A DNA stretch of 64,000 nt from Bacillota bacterium (GTDB lineage Bacteria > Bacillota > Clostridia > Christensenellales > Aristaeellaceae), in the NCBI GenBank assembly GCA_023459275.1, contig JAEWVC010000042.1, forward strand, positions 1 through 64,000, written 5' to 3'. The notes under the pieces were generated by a model. It had not been told where the DNA came from, made no database searches, and saw nothing but the letters and a program-made list of their open reading frames with translations. Positions 32,370-40,758 of the stretch are shown piece by piece; positions within the stretch are counted from its first letter, which is position 1; the number at the start of each line of letters is the position of its first letter. The translations under genes were made by a program, and so were the position numbers.

Positions 32370-33332
32370 ATGAAAAAACTCGTCGCCCTCATCGCCGCCC
32401 TGGTTTTGGTTCTGTCCCTGTCAGCCGCCGCCTTCGCCGAGGAACCCCTCAAGGTGGCCATCGTGCAGCTTGCGGAAAACGGCGCCTTTAAGGACATGCG
32501 GGAAGGCTTTGTTGCCCGCATGCGGGAACTGGGCTACACCGAGGACAAAATGACCTTTATCGAAAAGAATGCCGCTGGGGACATGAGCAACCTGCAGACC
32601 ATTGCTGACAGCGTTGTGGATGAAGATATGGACATGATCGTGACTATCGCCACCCCGCCCACCCAGGCCGTGGTGAACAAGGACAGCGGCATCCCTGTGT
32701 TCTTCATCTCCGTTTCCAACCCCGTAGGCGCGGGCGTGATCACCGATATGGCCAAGCCTGACAAGAACGCCACCGGCGCCTCCAACGCCATTCCCGTCAG
32801 CGAAATGTTCAAGCTGGCCGCCAGCCTTACGCCGGAAGCCAAGGATTTCGGCCTGATTTATTGTACCAGCCAGATGAACTCCGTCACCACCATCAACAGT
32901 GCCAAGGAATACCTGGACGCCAATGGATATACCTACAAGGAGGCTGTGGTCACCTCCAGCAGCGAAGTATATGAAGCTGCGCTGTCCCTGGTGGACCAGG
33001 GCGTCACCGGCCTGTTCATCCCCAATGACAGCGTGATCCAGGACGCCATGGAAGTGGTGACCCAGGTGGCAAAGGATGCCAAGATCCCGGTGTACGGTTC
33101 CTCCGCCGTGATGGTGAACTCCGGAGCCTTCGCCACCATCTCCATCAGTGACCCGGAGATCGGCGCCATCGTGGCCGATATGGCGGACAAGTACCTCAAA
33201 GGCACGCCCATTGAGGAGATCCCCGCGGTGACCGTGGACCACTTCACCACCGTCATCAACAAAACAACGGCGGACGCCATTGGCGTAACGGTGTCCGATG
33301 ATGTGCTGGCGAATGCCGTTGTGGTGGAGTAA
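32370..33332 (+). CDS. trpX: TrpX-like ABC transporter substrate-binding protein
   Basis: The 320-residue protein has a cleavable signal peptide (cut expected after AFA) and two Rossmann-like lobes of the family found in TrpXYZ transporters (VAIVQLAENGAFKDMREG, VTIATPPTQAVVNK, SVSNPVGAGVI). There is no lipobox cysteine, unusual for a Gram-positive binding protein. The Trp-specific T-box directly upstream makes tryptophan or a precursor the likely ligand. AAGGAG precedes ATG 32370. Two structured repeats separate it from the permease gene. Confidence 0.9.
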   Translation: MKKLVALIAALVLVLSLSAAAFAEEPLKVAIVQLAENGAFKDMREGFVARMRELGYTEDKMTFIEKNAAGDMSNLQTIADSVVDEDMDMIVTIATPPTQAVVNKDSGIPVFFISVSNPVGAGVITDMAKPDKNATGASNAIPVSEMFKLAASLTPEAKDFGLIYCTSQMNSVTTINSAKEYLDANGYTYKEAVVTSSSEVYEAALSLVDQGVTGLFIPNDSVIQDAMEVVTQVAKDAKIPVYGSSAVMVNSGAFATISISDPEIGAIVADMADKYLKGTPIEEIPAVTVDHFTTVINKTTADAIGVTVSDDVLANAVVVE

Positions 33333-33368
33333 CTTTCTAGCAAACGACTAGCCCTGCGGCAGGCAATA

Positions 33369-33470
33369 GGGGAGGTGTCGGAGGGGAAAACCCCTCCGAC
33401 TGTCATCCGAAGCCAGCGACATGCGCGGTGGCTTCGGAATCCTTGCGGATTAAGGCGTAGGCCTTTGACC
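33369..33470 (+). repeat. Structured intergenic repeat, truncated copy C'
   Basis: GGAGGT (33371-33376), hairpin 1 (TCGGAGGGG-AAAA-CCCCTCCGA, 33378-33399) and hairpin 2 (CCGAAGCCA and TGGCTTCGG around the fixed loop GCGACATGCGCGG, 33407-33437), then two small stems (AATCC-TTGC-GGATT and AAGGC-GTA-GGCCTT) in place of hairpins 3-5. It is directly followed by full copy C. Confidence 0.7.
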
Positions 33471-33471
33471 C

Positions 33472-33654
33472 AGGGAGGTATTGGAGGGCCGCAGCCCTCC
33501 AATGGTAATCGAAAATCAGCGACATGCGCGGTGATTTTCGCTGGAATTTCGAAGAAATTCCTACCTTGCCCGAGCGAACGGCCGCACAATGGCGCAGCCA
33601 GTGTGCAGTGAAGTGAGGGAAAAGATCAAAAAAATGACATCGTCATTTTTTTGA
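33472..33654 (+). repeat. Structured intergenic repeat, copy C
   Basis: This complete copy has GGAGGT (33474-33479), hairpin 1 (TTGGAGGGC-CGCA-GCCCTCCAA), hairpin 2 (33510-33540; arms CGAAAATCA/TGATTTTCG, loop GCGACATGCGCGG), hairpin 3 (33543-33561), spacer TTGCCCGAGCGAACGG, hairpin 4 (33584-33606; GCACAATGGC/GCCAGTGTGC) and hairpin 5 (33626-33654; TCAAAAAAATGAC/GTCATTTTTTTGA). With copy C' it fills the 339-nt gap between trpX and its permease gene, in the direction of transcription. Confidence 0.75.
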
Positions 33655-33671
33655 AGAAATGGAGGATGTCT

Positions 33672-34580
33672 GTGAATCAGTTGATGGGGGCTGCCCAGCA
33701 GGGGTTTGTGTATGCGCTGCTGGCGCTGGGCGTCTATATCGCGTTCCGCATCCTCAATACGCCGGATCTTACCGTGGACGGAAGCTTTACCTTGGGGATG
33801 TCTGTTTCGGCGGTGCTGACCGCCGCCGGCCATCCCCTTCCCGGCCTTTTGGCGGCCCTTGCCTGCGGGATGCTGGCGGGCTCCGTCACGGGGCTTTTGC
33901 AGACCAAGGCCGGCATCTATCCCATCCTGGCCGGTATCCTGGTCATGAGCGGGCTGTATTCCGTCAATCTGCTCATTCTTGGCGGTTCGCCCAACCTGGC
34001 GCTGCCCAAGACCATCTTCAAGGCTGCCTACGGCCTGTTTCCCGGCATCAAAAAGGAAGGCCGGGATATTGTCCAGGCAGCTTTGGCGTTCCTGATCGCC
34101 GCCATCGGTGCGGGTGGCCTGATCTGGTTCTTCAAAACCCATATCGGGCTGTGCATCCGGGCTGCCGGCGACAATGAGGATATGGTGCGTTCCTCCTCCA
34201 TCAACGCCGAGGGCGTCAAGGTACTGGCGTTGGCCATCTCCAACGGCATGGTGGCGCTGTCGGGGGCCGTGGCCTCACAGCTGCAGGGCTTTGCGGATGT
34301 AAATGCCGGCATCGGCATGCTTGTTGTGGGCATCGCCTCGGTGATCATTGGCGAAGTGGTTTTCGGAAAGCGCGGCGTGACGGTAGGGTTGCTTTCCTGC
34401 CTGGTCGGGTCGTTTATCTACCGGCTGATTTTGGCTTTCGCCTTCCGGTCCAGCTTTTTTCCGGCCTATATGCTCAAGCTGGTGGCTGCCGTCATCGTTG
34501 GCGCGGCGCTGGCGATCCCGCATGCAAGGCAAAGCCTGCGCCGCATGAAGCAAAAGAGGGAGGGGACAAAGCGTGCTTGA
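33672..34580 (+). CDS. trpY: TrpY-like ABC transporter permease
   Basis: The roughly 302-residue membrane protein has eight to nine helices and the LivH/branched-chain-permease-like pattern seen in TrpXYZ systems (GVYIAFRILNTPDLTVDGSF at the start). The start is set at GTG 33672, six bases after GGAGG; ATG 33666 overlaps the ribosome site. It ends in a basic tail and overlaps the ATPase gene by eight bases. Confidence 0.9.
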   Translation: MNQLMGAAQQGFVYALLALGVYIAFRILNTPDLTVDGSFTLGMSVSAVLTAAGHPLPGLLAALACGMLAGSVTGLLQTKAGIYPILAGILVMSGLYSVNLLILGGSPNLALPKTIFKAAYGLFPGIKKEGRDIVQAALAFLIAAIGAGGLIWFFKTHIGLCIRAAGDNEDMVRSSSINAEGVKVLALAISNGMVALSGAVASQLQGFADVNAGIGMLVVGIASVIIGEVVFGKRGVTVGLLSCLVGSFIYRLILAFAFRSSFFPAYMLKLVAAVIVGAALAIPHARQSLRRMKQKREGTKRA

Positions 34581-35376
34581 TATCGAAAATTTGTTTCTTA
34601 CCTTTTCAAAAGGCACGGCGAACGAGCACCGGGCGCTCACGGATATCTCCCTGCATCTTGACCAGGGGGAATTTGTGACGGTGTTGGGCTCCAACGGAGC
34701 GGGAAAGTCTTCCCTCTTCAACGCCATCTGCGGAACTCAGACGTTGGATGCCGGGCGCATCGTTCTGGAAGACCGGGACATCACCTGGATGCCGGAGCAC
34801 AGGCGGGCCCATATCATCGGCCGTCTGTTTCAGGACCCCATGAAGGGCACGGCGCCTGCCATGACCATTGAGGAAAACCTGGCGCTGGCCTTTGCCAGGG
34901 GGTCCAGAGGCCCCTTTTCAAAAGCAGTTCGCAAAAGCGACCAGGCGTTTTTCCATCAAAAGCTGGCAGAATTCAATATGGGGTTGGAAAACAGGCTGAA
35001 AACAAAAGTCGGGCTGCTGTCCGGCGGACAGCGGCAGGCCATGACGCTCCTGATGGCCACCATCGCAGCACCCAAGCTGCTTTTGCTGGACGAGCATACC
35101 GCTGCGCTGGACCCCAATACCGCCGAGACGGTGCTGAACATCACCAAGGATATTGTAAAAAAGCAGGGGATCACCACCATGATGATCACCCATAACATGG
35201 TATCCGCTCTGGCCTTGGGCACCCGCACCATTATGATGGACGCAGGACGCATCATCCTGGACGTCCAGGGAGAGGAGCGTGCCAGGATGACGGTTAACGA
35301 CCTGCTGGAGCGCTTCGCACAAAACAGCGGCGCGCGCTTAAATACCGACCGGGTGCTGCTGTCCATGCAGAAATAA
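34573..35376 (+). CDS. trpZ: TrpZ-like ABC transporter ATP-binding protein
   Basis: The 267-residue ATPase has Walker A GSNGAGKSS (~37), signature LSGGQRQAM and Walker B LLLLDEHTAAL. It powers the TrpXYZ-type transporter. Start GTG 34573 with GGAGGGG upstream overlaps the permease stop. A strong terminator follows. Confidence 0.93.
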   Translation: MLDIENLFLTFSKGTANEHRALTDISLHLDQGEFVTVLGSNGAGKSSLFNAICGTQTLDAGRIVLEDRDITWMPEHRRAHIIGRLFQDPMKGTAPAMTIEENLALAFARGSRGPFSKAVRKSDQAFFHQKLAEFNMGLENRLKTKVGLLSGGQRQAMTLLMATIAAPKLLLLDEHTAALDPNTAETVLNITKDIVKKQGITTMMITHNMVSALALGTRTIMMDAGRIILDVQGEERARMTVNDLLERFAQNSGARLNTDRVLLSMQK

Positions 35377-35391
35377 GCCTTTCAAGAACCG

Positions 35392-35428
35392 CCCTTGCCT
35401 GCATATGTATGAAACCTGCAGGCAAGGG
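35392..35428 (+). terminator. Terminator of trpXYZ
   Basis: CCCTTGCCTGCA pairs perfectly with TGCAGGCAAGGG, loop of 13 nt, then TTATTTTTG. Confidence 0.85.
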
Positions 35429-35469
35429 TTATTTTTGTTTCTTGCAGGTACCTTTTTTTCGGAAAAGCC

Positions 35470-35497
35470 TTGACAAACCGCGTTTCCTCTGTATAAT
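35470..35497 (+). promoter_or_regulatory. Promoter of the arg operon
   Basis: TTGACA (35470-35475), 16-nt spacer and TATAAT (35492-35497), 57 nt before the argC start. The ARG boxes begin right after the -10. Confidence 0.82.
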
Positions 35498-35498
35498 A

Positions 35499-35537
35499 CA
35501 CGTATAATTATTCACTTATGCGGAATGATTATTCTTT
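35499..35537. promoter_or_regulatory. Double ARG box (ArgR/AhrC operator)
   Basis: CGTATAATTATTCA (35501-35514) and GGAATGATTATTCT (35522-35535) match the ARG core TGAATWWWWATTCA at 12 and 11 of 14 positions. Their centres are 21 bp apart, the classical spacing of paired 18-bp boxes with 3 bp between. They cover the transcription start, so arginine-bound ArgR would repress the operon. Confidence 0.72.
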
Positions 35538-35553
35538 TTTCAGGAGGAACCGC

Positions 35554-36498
35554 ATGGCAAAGGTCTTTATCGACGGGCAGGAGGGCACCACGGGGCTGAA
35601 CATTGCCAAGCGGCTGACGGAGCGGGGGGATATCACGCTTCTTCCAATTGCAGAAGCCCTGCGCAAGGACCCGGAGGAACGCAAACGCAGGATCGCCCAG
35701 GCGGACGTGGCTATCCTCTGCCTGCCGGACGCTGCGGCAAAGGAGGCCGTTGCGCTGGCGGAAGGGACGGATACCCGCATCCTGGATGCTTCCACCGCCC
35801 ACAGGACAGAAAGCGGTTGGGCCTACGGCTTTCCGGAGCTTTCTAAAAAGCACAGGGACGCCGTTATTACAGGGGACAGGGTCTGCGTGCCGGGATGCCA
35901 TGCCGGCGGATTTGCCGCCGTTGTGTATCCGCTTGTGGAGGCTGAGATCCTTCCTGCCGATTATCCCATCGTCTGCCATTCGGTGACGGGGTATTCCGGC
36001 GGGGGAAAGAAGATGATCGCGGAATACCAGGCGGCGGATAGGTCCCTGCTGCTTTCAAGCCCGCGGCAGTACGCCCTGAGCCAGGTCCACAAGCATCTGC
36101 CCGAGATGCAAAAGGTATGCGGCCTTGCGGAAACGCCCATTTTTAATCCCATCGTGGCGGACTTTTACAGTGGCATGGTGGTTTCTGTGCCGCTGCATAC
36201 CAGGTGCCTTCCCGGGAGGCAGGGGCTCAAGGCGGTGCACGGAGCGCTGGAAAAACACTACCGGGGAGCAAAGCTGGTAAAGGTCCTGCCCCTTTTGGCA
36301 GAGGAAGCCATGGGCGGCCTTCTGGCGGCCAACGCGCTCGCCGGCAGGGATGATATGGAGATTCTGATTTCCGGAAACGACGAACGGATATTGATCGCCG
36401 CCAGGTTCGATAACCTGGGCAAAGGCGCCTCCGGGGCGGCGGTGCAGTGCCTGAACCTGATGCTGGGGGCAGACGAATTTTCAGGGCTTATCTGTTAG
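35554..36498 (+). CDS. argC: N-acetyl-gamma-glutamyl-phosphate reductase
   Basis: The 314-residue enzyme is the shorter type of ArgC: the N-terminal FIDGQEGTTGLNIAKRL, DASTAHR, the catalytic Cys in VPGCHAGGF and HSVTGYSGGGKKMI. It reduces N-acetylglutamyl phosphate with NADPH, the third step of arginine synthesis. Start ATG 35554 has CAGGAGG upstream; the frame extends 12 codons further without support. Confidence 0.95.
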   Translation: MAKVFIDGQEGTTGLNIAKRLTERGDITLLPIAEALRKDPEERKRRIAQADVAILCLPDAAAKEAVALAEGTDTRILDASTAHRTESGWAYGFPELSKKHRDAVITGDRVCVPGCHAGGFAAVVYPLVEAEILPADYPIVCHSVTGYSGGGKKMIAEYQAADRSLLLSSPRQYALSQVHKHLPEMQKVCGLAETPIFNPIVADFYSGMVVSVPLHTRCLPGRQGLKAVHGALEKHYRGAKLVKVLPLLAEEAMGGLLAANALAGRDDMEILISGNDERILIAARFDNLGKGASGAAVQCLNLMLGADEFSGLIC

Positions 36499-36510
36499 GA
36501 GGGAAGGGTT

Positions 36511-37725
36511 ATGGAATATATGGAGGGCGGCGTATGCGCCGCTAAAGGGTTTATGGCCTCCGGGGTCCACTGCGGCATCCGCAAGAACAAATCCAAAAAG
36601 GACCTCGCCTTGATTTTCAGTGAAAAAAAAGCGGCGGCCGCCGCCATCTATACCCTCAACCTGGTCAAGGGCGCGCCGATTGATGTGACGAAGGAAAACC
36701 TTGCGGACGGTTATGCCCAGGCAATGATCTGCAACAGCGGCAACGCCAACACCTGCAACGCGGACGGCATAGCTATCGCCAAAGGCATGTGCGCGCTGGC
36801 GGCGCAACATCTGCCCATCGCCGCAAGCGATGTGATCGTAGCCTCCACCGGCGTCATCGGGCAGCCTTTATCTTTAGCGCCCATGGAAAAGCATATGGGC
36901 GCGCTGTGCAAAAGCCTGTCAGCCCATGGGGAAGGTGCCGCCGCGGAAGCCATCATGACCACCGACACCGTCAAAAAGGAAGCGGCCGTCTCCTTCAGCA
37001 TCGGGGGCAAGACATGCCGCCTGGGAGGCATGGCCAAGGGCTCCGGGATGATCCATCCCAACATGGCTACCATGCTGGTGTTCCTGACCACTGACGCGGC
37101 TATTTCCCCGCAGATGCTTCAAAGGGCGCTTGCAAAGGACGCTGATGAGACGTTCCACATGATCAGCGTGGACGGGGACACTTCCACAAATGATATGGTG
37201 TCCATCCTGGCCAACGGCATGGCGGAAAATGAGCTGATCGGCGGAGAGGGCGCGGCCTTTGACACCTTCTGCGAGGCATTGAATGCCGTGACCCAAAAGC
37301 TGTGCAAGGCCATTGCCAAAGACGGGGAAGGGGCCACCAAGCTCATTACCTGCGCGGTCTCCGGGGCACCCGACAAGCAGACGGCCAGGGTAGCGGCCAA
37401 GTCCGTGATCTGCTCCAGTTTGCTGAAAGCAGCCATGTTCGGCGCGGACGCCAACTGGGGCCGGGTGCTTTGCGCCATCGGCTACGGCGGGGCGAAGGTG
37501 GATGTAAAAAAGATCGGTGTCACCTTTGCTTCGGCAGCGGGGAAGGTGGCAGTCTGCCAAAGCGGCGCGGGTGTGCCCTTCAGCGAGGAGGAAGCAAAAA
37601 CGATTCTGCTGAAGGATGAGGTGGAGATTCTGGTGGATTTGCAGGACGGCAAGGAGTCCGCCACCGCCTGGGGCTGTGACCTGACGTATGACTATGTGAA
37701 GATCAACGGCGATTACCGTACCTGA
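36511..37725 (+). CDS. argJ: Bifunctional ornithine acetyltransferase/N-acetylglutamate synthase
   Basis: The 404-residue ArgJ has the self-cleavage site KGSGMIHPNMATML (Thr at the alpha/beta junction) and the SGNANTCN motif. It transfers acetyl from acetylornithine to glutamate, making the pathway cyclic. GGAGGG precedes ATG 36511; 12 nt after argC. Confidence 0.96.
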   Translation: MEYMEGGVCAAKGFMASGVHCGIRKNKSKKDLALIFSEKKAAAAAIYTLNLVKGAPIDVTKENLADGYAQAMICNSGNANTCNADGIAIAKGMCALAAQHLPIAASDVIVASTGVIGQPLSLAPMEKHMGALCKSLSAHGEGAAAEAIMTTDTVKKEAAVSFSIGGKTCRLGGMAKGSGMIHPNMATMLVFLTTDAAISPQMLQRALAKDADETFHMISVDGDTSTNDMVSILANGMAENELIGGEGAAFDTFCEALNAVTQKLCKAIAKDGEGATKLITCAVSGAPDKQTARVAAKSVICSSLLKAAMFGADANWGRVLCAIGYGGAKVDVKKIGVTFASAAGKVAVCQSGAGVPFSEEEAKTILLKDEVEILVDLQDGKESATAWGCDLTYDYVKINGDYRT

Positions 37726-37740
37726 GGAGGAGAGCGTGCC

Positions 37741-38592
37741 ATGCATCTTGACAATGCCCAGCGGGCACAGGTGCTCATCGAAGCCCTGCCCTACATCCAG
37801 CGCTACAACGGCAAGATCCTGGTGGTAAAGTACGGCGGCAACGCTATGATCCGCGAGGATTTGAAACTGGCCGTGATGAAGGACATCGTAATGCTGTCCC
37901 TGATCGGTGTCCGGGTGGTGCTGGTCCACGGCGGCGGGCCGGAAATTTCCCAAATGCTGGCGAAGATAGGCAAGAAGAGCGAGTTTGTGAACGGCCTTCG
38001 CGTGACCGATGCGGAGACCGCCGACGTGGTGCAGATGGTGCTTGCGGGGAAGATCAACAAAGCCTTGGTGGCGCAGCTGGTGAACATCGGCGGCAGGGCC
38101 ATCGGCCTGTGCGGCATGGACGGCGGGCTGATGGAGGCCAGGATGCTCAACGAAAAGCTGGGCTATGTGGGGGAGATCACCAGTGTCAACACAAAGCCCA
38201 TCCTGGATCTTTTGGACATGGGCTACATCCCCGTTGTCTCCACCGTAGGATTTGACAAGCAGGGAAACGTGTACAACATCAACGCCGATACCGCCGCTGC
38301 CGCCATCGCGGGAGCCTTGAAAGCCGAGAGCATGATCTCCATGACGGATACGGTGGGCATCTTGCGGGACAAGGACGATCCCGCCACGCTGATTCCGGTG
38401 GTCAAGGTCAGCGAGGCGCCGCAATTGGAGCGGGAGGGCATCATCTCCGGCGGGATGATCCCTAAGGTGGAATGCTGCATCGAGGCCATCCGCCGCGGGG
38501 TGAAGAAGGTGTTCATCCTGGACGGGCGCGTGCCCCATGCCATCCTCATCGAAACCCTCACCGACGAGGGCGTCGGCACCATGTTCGTATAG
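37741..38592 (+). CDS. argB: Acetylglutamate kinase
   Basis: The 283-residue kinase has VVKYGGNAM, LVHGGGPEIS and the NADTAAAAIAGAL nucleotide region. It makes N-acetylglutamyl phosphate. The N-terminal helix (AQVLIEALPYIQRYNG) is of the arginine-inhibited hexameric type. AGGAGG precedes ATG 37741. Confidence 0.96.
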   Translation: MHLDNAQRAQVLIEALPYIQRYNGKILVVKYGGNAMIREDLKLAVMKDIVMLSLIGVRVVLVHGGGPEISQMLAKIGKKSEFVNGLRVTDAETADVVQMVLAGKINKALVAQLVNIGGRAIGLCGMDGGLMEARMLNEKLGYVGEITSVNTKPILDLLDMGYIPVVSTVGFDKQGNVYNINADTAAAAIAGALKAESMISMTDTVGILRDKDDPATLIPVVKVSEAPQLEREGIISGGMIPKVECCIEAIRRGVKKVFILDGRVPHAILIETLTDEGVGTMFV

Positions 38593-38604
38593 GAGGGAAC
38601 GCCC

Positions 38605-39768
38605 ATGGAAATCCGGGAGATGGATCAAACCTATGTGGCCAATACCTATGGCCGTTTCGATCTGGCCCTTGTCAAAGGAAAGGGGTCCCTGCTCTATGAT
38701 GAGAAGGGGAAGGAATACATCGACCTTGGCACCGGGATCGCCGTGAATATCTTCGGCGTGGCGGACGATGCCTGGCAGCAGGCGGTGACAGATCAAATGG
38801 GGCGCTTGCCCCATGCCTGCAACCTGTACTACACCGCGCCCCAGGCGGAGCTGGCGAAGCTCCTGTGTGAAAAGACGGGCATGAAAAAGGTGTTCTTCGG
38901 CAATTCCGGGGCGGAGGCCAACGAATGCCTGATCAAGGTGGCCAGAAAATACGCCTATGATACGAAGGGCGAGGAGAATCCCGTCATCGTCACGCTGAAG
39001 AACAGCTTTCATGGCCGTACGGTGACCACCCTTTCCGCCACTGGCCAGGATGGGTTCCACCAGTACTTCGGCCCCTTCACCCCGGGTTTTGTCCATGTGG
39101 ACCCGGATAACTTTGCTGAAATGGAGGCCGCGCTCAAGAACCCAAAGGTCTGCGCCGTACTGATGGAAATGGTGCAGGGGGAGGGCGGAATCCATGTGCT
39201 TGACAAAGCATATGTACAGAAGACGGCCGCTTTGTGTAAGGAAAAGGGGATTCTTTTGCTGGCGGACGAGGTGCAAACAGGCAACGGCAGGACAGGGGAG
39301 CTTTTTGCCTATATGCACTACGGCATTTCCCCCGATGTTGTGTCCACCGCCAAGGGTCTTGGGGGCGGCCTGCCCATCGGTGCCTGCCTGATGAACGAAA
39401 AAACGGCGGGGGTGCTTAATCTGGGCAGCCACGGTTCCACCTTCGGCGGGAACCCTATCTGCGCCGCTGGGGCGCTGAGCATCGTAAGCCGCCTTAACGA
39501 AGCCTTGCTGCAGGATGTCCGGGAAAGAAACCGGTATATTCTGCAATCGCTTTCCGGTGCGCCCGGCGTGAAAAGCGTATCCGGCCTGGGCCTGATGCTG
39601 GGGGTGGAGACGGAAAAGCCGGCCAAGGAGGTCGTGGCCGCCTGCCAGGAAAAAGGCGTGCTGGTATTGACCGCCAAACAAAAGGTGCGGCTGCTGCCGG
39701 CTCTCAACATCCCCATGGCGCTGCTTGAACAAGGGATTGCCATATTGAAGGAGGTCGTCGCCCCATGA
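38605..39768 (+). CDS. argD: Acetylornithine aminotransferase
   Basis: The 387-residue PLP enzyme has the class III signature LLADEVQTGNGRTG and the PLP lysine in STAKGLGGGLPIGA. It makes N-acetylornithine from the semialdehyde. It overlaps argF by four bases (ATGA). Confidence 0.95.
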   Translation: MEIREMDQTYVANTYGRFDLALVKGKGSLLYDEKGKEYIDLGTGIAVNIFGVADDAWQQAVTDQMGRLPHACNLYYTAPQAELAKLLCEKTGMKKVFFGNSGAEANECLIKVARKYAYDTKGEENPVIVTLKNSFHGRTVTTLSATGQDGFHQYFGPFTPGFVHVDPDNFAEMEAALKNPKVCAVLMEMVQGEGGIHVLDKAYVQKTAALCKEKGILLLADEVQTGNGRTGELFAYMHYGISPDVVSTAKGLGGGLPIGACLMNEKTAGVLNLGSHGSTFGGNPICAAGALSIVSRLNEALLQDVRERNRYILQSLSGAPGVKSVSGLGLMLGVETEKPAKEVVAACQEKGVLVLTAKQKVRLLPALNIPMALLEQGIAILKEVVAP

Positions 39769-40670
39769 ACCATCTGCTGAAACTTTCGGACCTTACCGGG
39801 GAGGAAATCCTGGAGATCCTGAACCTGGCGGACCAATTGAAATACGAGAAGGCCCATGGAATTGACCACAAGTATTTGAAGGATAAAACCCTGGGCATGA
39901 TCTTTCAAAAGTCCTCCACCCGCACCAGGGTTTCCTTTGAGGTGGGGATGTTTGAGCTGGGGGGCTATGCCTTGTTCCTATCCTCCAATGACCTGCAAAT
40001 TGGCCGGGGCGAGCCGGTGCAGGATACGGCCAGGGTGCTCTCCCGGTACTTGGACGCCATCATGATCCGCACCTACAAGCAGCAGGAAGTGGAGGACCTG
40101 GCGAAATACGGCAGCATCCCCGTGATCAACGGCCTCACGGATTACGCGCATCCCTGCCAGATGCTGGCGGACCTGATGACCATTAGGGAGCTGAAAAAGA
40201 GCTTCCGGGGCCTGAAGCTTGCGTATGTGGGGGATGGCAACAACATGGCCAACTCCTTCATTGTGGGCGGCATTAAAATGGGCATGCAGGTGACTGTGGC
40301 CTGCCCCGAGGGGTACGAGCCGGATGCTGATATCCGGAAATGGGCGGCTGAAACCGGCCTGTTCACCATGACCAGGGATGTGTTGGAAGCCTGCAAGGAC
40401 GCCGATGTGGTGTACACCGACGTGTGGGCCTCAATGGGTATGGAAAAGGAAGCGGAAAAACGCAAGGCTGCCTTTGCTGGGTATCAGGTGAATGACGCGG
40501 CCATGGCCGCAGCCAAACCCGATGCCATCGTGCTCCACTGCCTGCCCGCCCACCGGGGGGAGGAGATCACCGACAAGGTGCTGGAGGGGCATGCGGCGGA
40601 AATCTTCCAGCAGGCCGAAAACCGGCTGCACGCCCAGAAGGCCGTGCTGGTGAAGCTGCTAAAAAAATAG
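39765..40670 (+). CDS. argF: Ornithine carbamoyltransferase
   Basis: The 301-residue enzyme carries the carbamoyl-phosphate motif SSTRTRVSFE, the HPCQMLADL motif and the ornithine loop HCLPAHRGEEI. It makes citrulline and is last in argCJBDF. argG and argH are not in the window. Confidence 0.96.
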   Translation: MNHLLKLSDLTGEEILEILNLADQLKYEKAHGIDHKYLKDKTLGMIFQKSSTRTRVSFEVGMFELGGYALFLSSNDLQIGRGEPVQDTARVLSRYLDAIMIRTYKQQEVEDLAKYGSIPVINGLTDYAHPCQMLADLMTIRELKKSFRGLKLAYVGDGNNMANSFIVGGIKMGMQVTVACPEGYEPDADIRKWAAETGLFTMTRDVLEACKDADVVYTDVWASMGMEKEAEKRKAAFAGYQVNDAAMAAAKPDAIVLHCLPAHRGEEITDKVLEGHAAEIFQQAENRLHAQKAVLVKLLKK

Positions 40671-40695
40671 CGGGCAACAGTTTTGCGCCCATAGA

Positions 40696-40743
40696 AACGC
40701 AAAGAAGGGAAAGCCGATTTTCTGGCTTTCCCTTCTTTGCGTT
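40696..40743. terminator. Long hairpin between argF and the BlaR1-like gene
   Basis: A perfect 20-bp stem starts AACGCAAAGAAGGGAAAGCC and has an 8-nt loop. It lies between convergent genes. No long T run follows on either strand, but its position suits a bidirectional transcription barrier. Confidence 0.6.
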
Positions 40744-40758
40744 AGGCTGTGTTCCCTG

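Noticed and set aside
33369..33654. CRISPR-like direct repeats
   Set aside because: The two copies differ in length and arm sequence, have no regular spacers and no cas genes nearby.
36919..39732. 937-codon minus-strand open frame across argJ, argB and argD
   Set aside because: It is the antisense shadow of three clear arg genes; its translation (His/Gln/Gly-rich) matches no family and has no ribosome site.
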